This document shows positions 62,896 through 64,000 of a stretch of 64,000 nt of DNA, piece after piece. Each line of letters opens with the position of its first letter. The stretch's first letter is position 1. The notes under the pieces are model-generated. The model was not told the DNA's origin. It worked only from the letters and a program-made list of their open reading frames with translations, and did not search any database. This DNA comes from Gemmatimonadota bacterium. Its GTDB lineage: Bacteria; Gemmatimonadota; Gemmatimonadetes; Longimicrobiales; Gaopeijiaceae. The stretch spans positions 86,733-150,732 of the forward strand of contig DQPL01000098.1 of NCBI GenBank assembly GCA_015664885.1, given 5' to 3'. The translations under genes and the position numbers were made by a program.

Positions 62896-64000
62896 CTAGG
62901 CGGGGCGGCGCAACACCCCGTTCTGAACCACCGCGCTGCAAGGATTCGAGCCGACCCAATAGGAGAGTTCGGCCGGACGATCTACGCTCCACACCGCGAT
63001 ATCCGCGCGGGAACCAACCTCGAGCGTACCCGACTCGCCGGCGACGCCTAGCACTGGGGCCGCATTTCGCGTCATGCCCGCGAGAGCCTCCTCCGGTGTA
63101 AGCCCAAACAGCACGCAAGCCATATTCATCGCCAGCAACGGTGAGCCTACGGGCGACGATCCAGGGTTGAGGTCGGTCGCGATGGCGATCGGCACCGCCC
63201 GACGACGGAACGCGTCGATGGGTGGCAAGTGGCCGCCTCCCAGGAAGTAGAACGCGCCGGGCAGCACAACGGCGGTGACGCCGGCCTCGGCCATGGCCTC
63301 CACCCCAGCCTCCGACGCGTACTCGAGGTGGTCCGCCGAGCGTGCCATGTGTTCGGACGCTAGTGCGGCACCTCCGAGGTCCGAGAGCTGGTCGGCGTGA
63401 AGTCGAACAGACAGTCCGTGGCGAGCCCCGGCCTCGAAGACCCTGGCACACTCTTCGCGGGTGAACGCGATGCCTTCGCAGAAGGCGTCCACGGCATCCG
63501 CGAGTCCCTCGGCAACAGCAGCAGGGATCATCTCATCGCAGATGAGGCTCAGATAGGCGCCGCGATCGGCCTCGAACTCGGGCGGCAATGCGTGGGCAGC
63601 GAGCAAAGTGGTGCTCACCGTTACCGGATGCTCGTCTGCGAGACGTCGTGCCACGCGTAGCATTCGCAGCTCGCTCGGGACGTCGAGGCCGTACCCCGAC
63701 TTGACCTCGACTGTGGTGACGCCGTGCTCGAGCAGGGTCGCAAGTCGCCGGCTCGCGGACGCGACGAGCTCGTCCTCAGACGCGCCTCGGGTAGCCTTCA
63801 CCGTGGAAAGAATCCCGCCTCCGGCGCGCGCGATCTCTTCGTAGGACGTCCCCCTGAGCCGCATCTCGAACTCGCGAGCCCGGTCGCCTCCGAACACTAG
63901 GTGCGTGTGGCAATCGATGAGTCCGGGTGTCGCCCAGCCCCCCTCCGCGTCCAAAGTCTGCTCGGGATTACCGACGAGCTCCGAGGGAGCACCCGCTGCG
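62896..64000 (-). CDS. hutI: Imidazolonepropionase, 5' end cut by window edge
   Basis: Amidohydrolase opening imidazolone-5-propionate to N-formimino-glutamate in histidine breakdown. The frame is open from the right edge to the stop at 62896, about 368 codons; the usual length is near 400, so roughly 30-40 residues are missing. Marks: [24 protein letters not shown] (metal HxH), [42 protein letters not shown] and [13 protein letters not shown]. The stop lies 1 nt from that of the convergent repeat-protein gene. Confidence 0.95.
   Translation of the reverse strand, partial: AAGAPSELVGNPEQTLDAEGGWATPGLIDCHTHLVFGGDRAREFEMRLRGTSYEEIARAGGGILSTVKATRGASEDELVASASRRLATLLEHGVTTVEVKSGYGLDVPSELRMLRVARRLADEHPVTVSTTLLAAHALPPEFEADRGAYLSLICDEMIPAAVAEGLADAVDAFCEGIAFTREECARVFEAGARHGLSVRLHADQLSDLGGAALASEHMARSADHLEYASEAGVEAMAEAGVTAVVLPGAFYFLGGGHLPPIDAFRRRAVPIAIATDLNPGSSPVGSPLLAMNMACVLFGLTPEEALAGMTRNAAPVLGVAGESGTLEVGSRADIAVWSVDRPAELSYWVGSNPCSAVVQNGVLRRPA

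Noticed and set aside
61967..63451. A 494-codon minus-strand frame with GADLV repeats resembling pentapeptide repeats
   Set aside because: It runs across the start-to-stop of the repeat gene and deep into hutI in another frame. The plus-strand frame has a ribosome site, a signal peptide and a stop next to hutI, so the GADLV pattern is the antisense of the STRSAPSRAP repeat.

Overview
The window is a 64 kb stretch of GC-rich bacterial chromosome, densely packed with genes on both strands and containing one tRNA-Leu gene. The paralogue families (two DUF5916/CBM9 outer-membrane-type proteins, two sortilin-like BNR-repeat proteins, two DUF4159 proteins, two Tat-exported class V aminotransferase-fold proteins), the high GC and the frequent 4-nt ATGA overlaps suggest a free-living Gram-negative, most likely Gemmatimonadota or a close relative. 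That assignment is inference from gene content; no rRNA is present.

Layout. 0-5.3 kb: tyrA (cut by the edge), rnz, a TonB-dependent receptor, an exported aminotransferase-fold protein. 5.3-12.5 kb: Uma2-like gene, msrPQ methionine-sulfoxide repair, a lipoprotein, a GATase plus tandem DUF4159 operon, tRNA-Leu(UAA), a frameshifted C39-like protease. 12.7-23.4 kb: DUF5916 protein, a broken PP2C phosphatase, glycerophosphodiesterase and aquaglyceroporin, trmH, an SDR, a phytol-kinase-like gene, broken Hpt and receiver genes, rpe-rpiA. 23.4-30.8 kb: a DAHP synthase gene behind an aromatic leader-peptide attenuator, a second DUF5916 gene, then argH, argG, argR and trxC with an ARG-box promoter and a structured argG leader. 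30.9-41.3 kb: threonine dehydratase, egtC, and an opposing run egtB-egtD-PQQ dehydrogenase-FrnE/DsbA, the last with an in-frame TGA in place of the first active-site cysteine. 41.3-50.7 kb: MFS carrier, proline dehydrogenase, M55 peptidase and two giant BNR-repeat proteins. 50.7-53.3 kb: a scar of kinase and HD-GYP fragments around an intact aminotransferase gene. 53.3-64 kb: ybbP/ybbA facing tesA, an SRPBCC protein, rho, the second exported aminotransferase-fold protein, a Tyr/Gly then Arg/Ser-rich repeat protein, and hutI (cut by the edge).

Strongest observations. (1) A candidate selenocysteine DsbA/FrnE protein (UGA at 33230-33232, UPWC motif, 6-bp hairpin 15-31 nt downstream of the UGA) at the end of an ergothioneine operon. 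(2) A complete ribosome-mediated attenuator in front of the DAHP synthase gene: a 22-codon leader peptide with Tyr, Tyr, Tyr, Trp and Phe codons (GYRYYWF), mutually exclusive hairpins and a terminator with seven T residues. (3) A structured argG leader downstream of a consensus promoter whose -10 lies inside an ARG box. (4) Frameshifts and stops concentrate in signalling genes (PP2C, receiver, Hpt, HD-GYP, kinase) and one exported protease; no lesion was noticed in the roughly 45 intact metabolic, transport and repeat-protein genes, which argues for real decay over random sequence error.

All statements come from reading the sequence and from family knowledge; no search or folding program was run.
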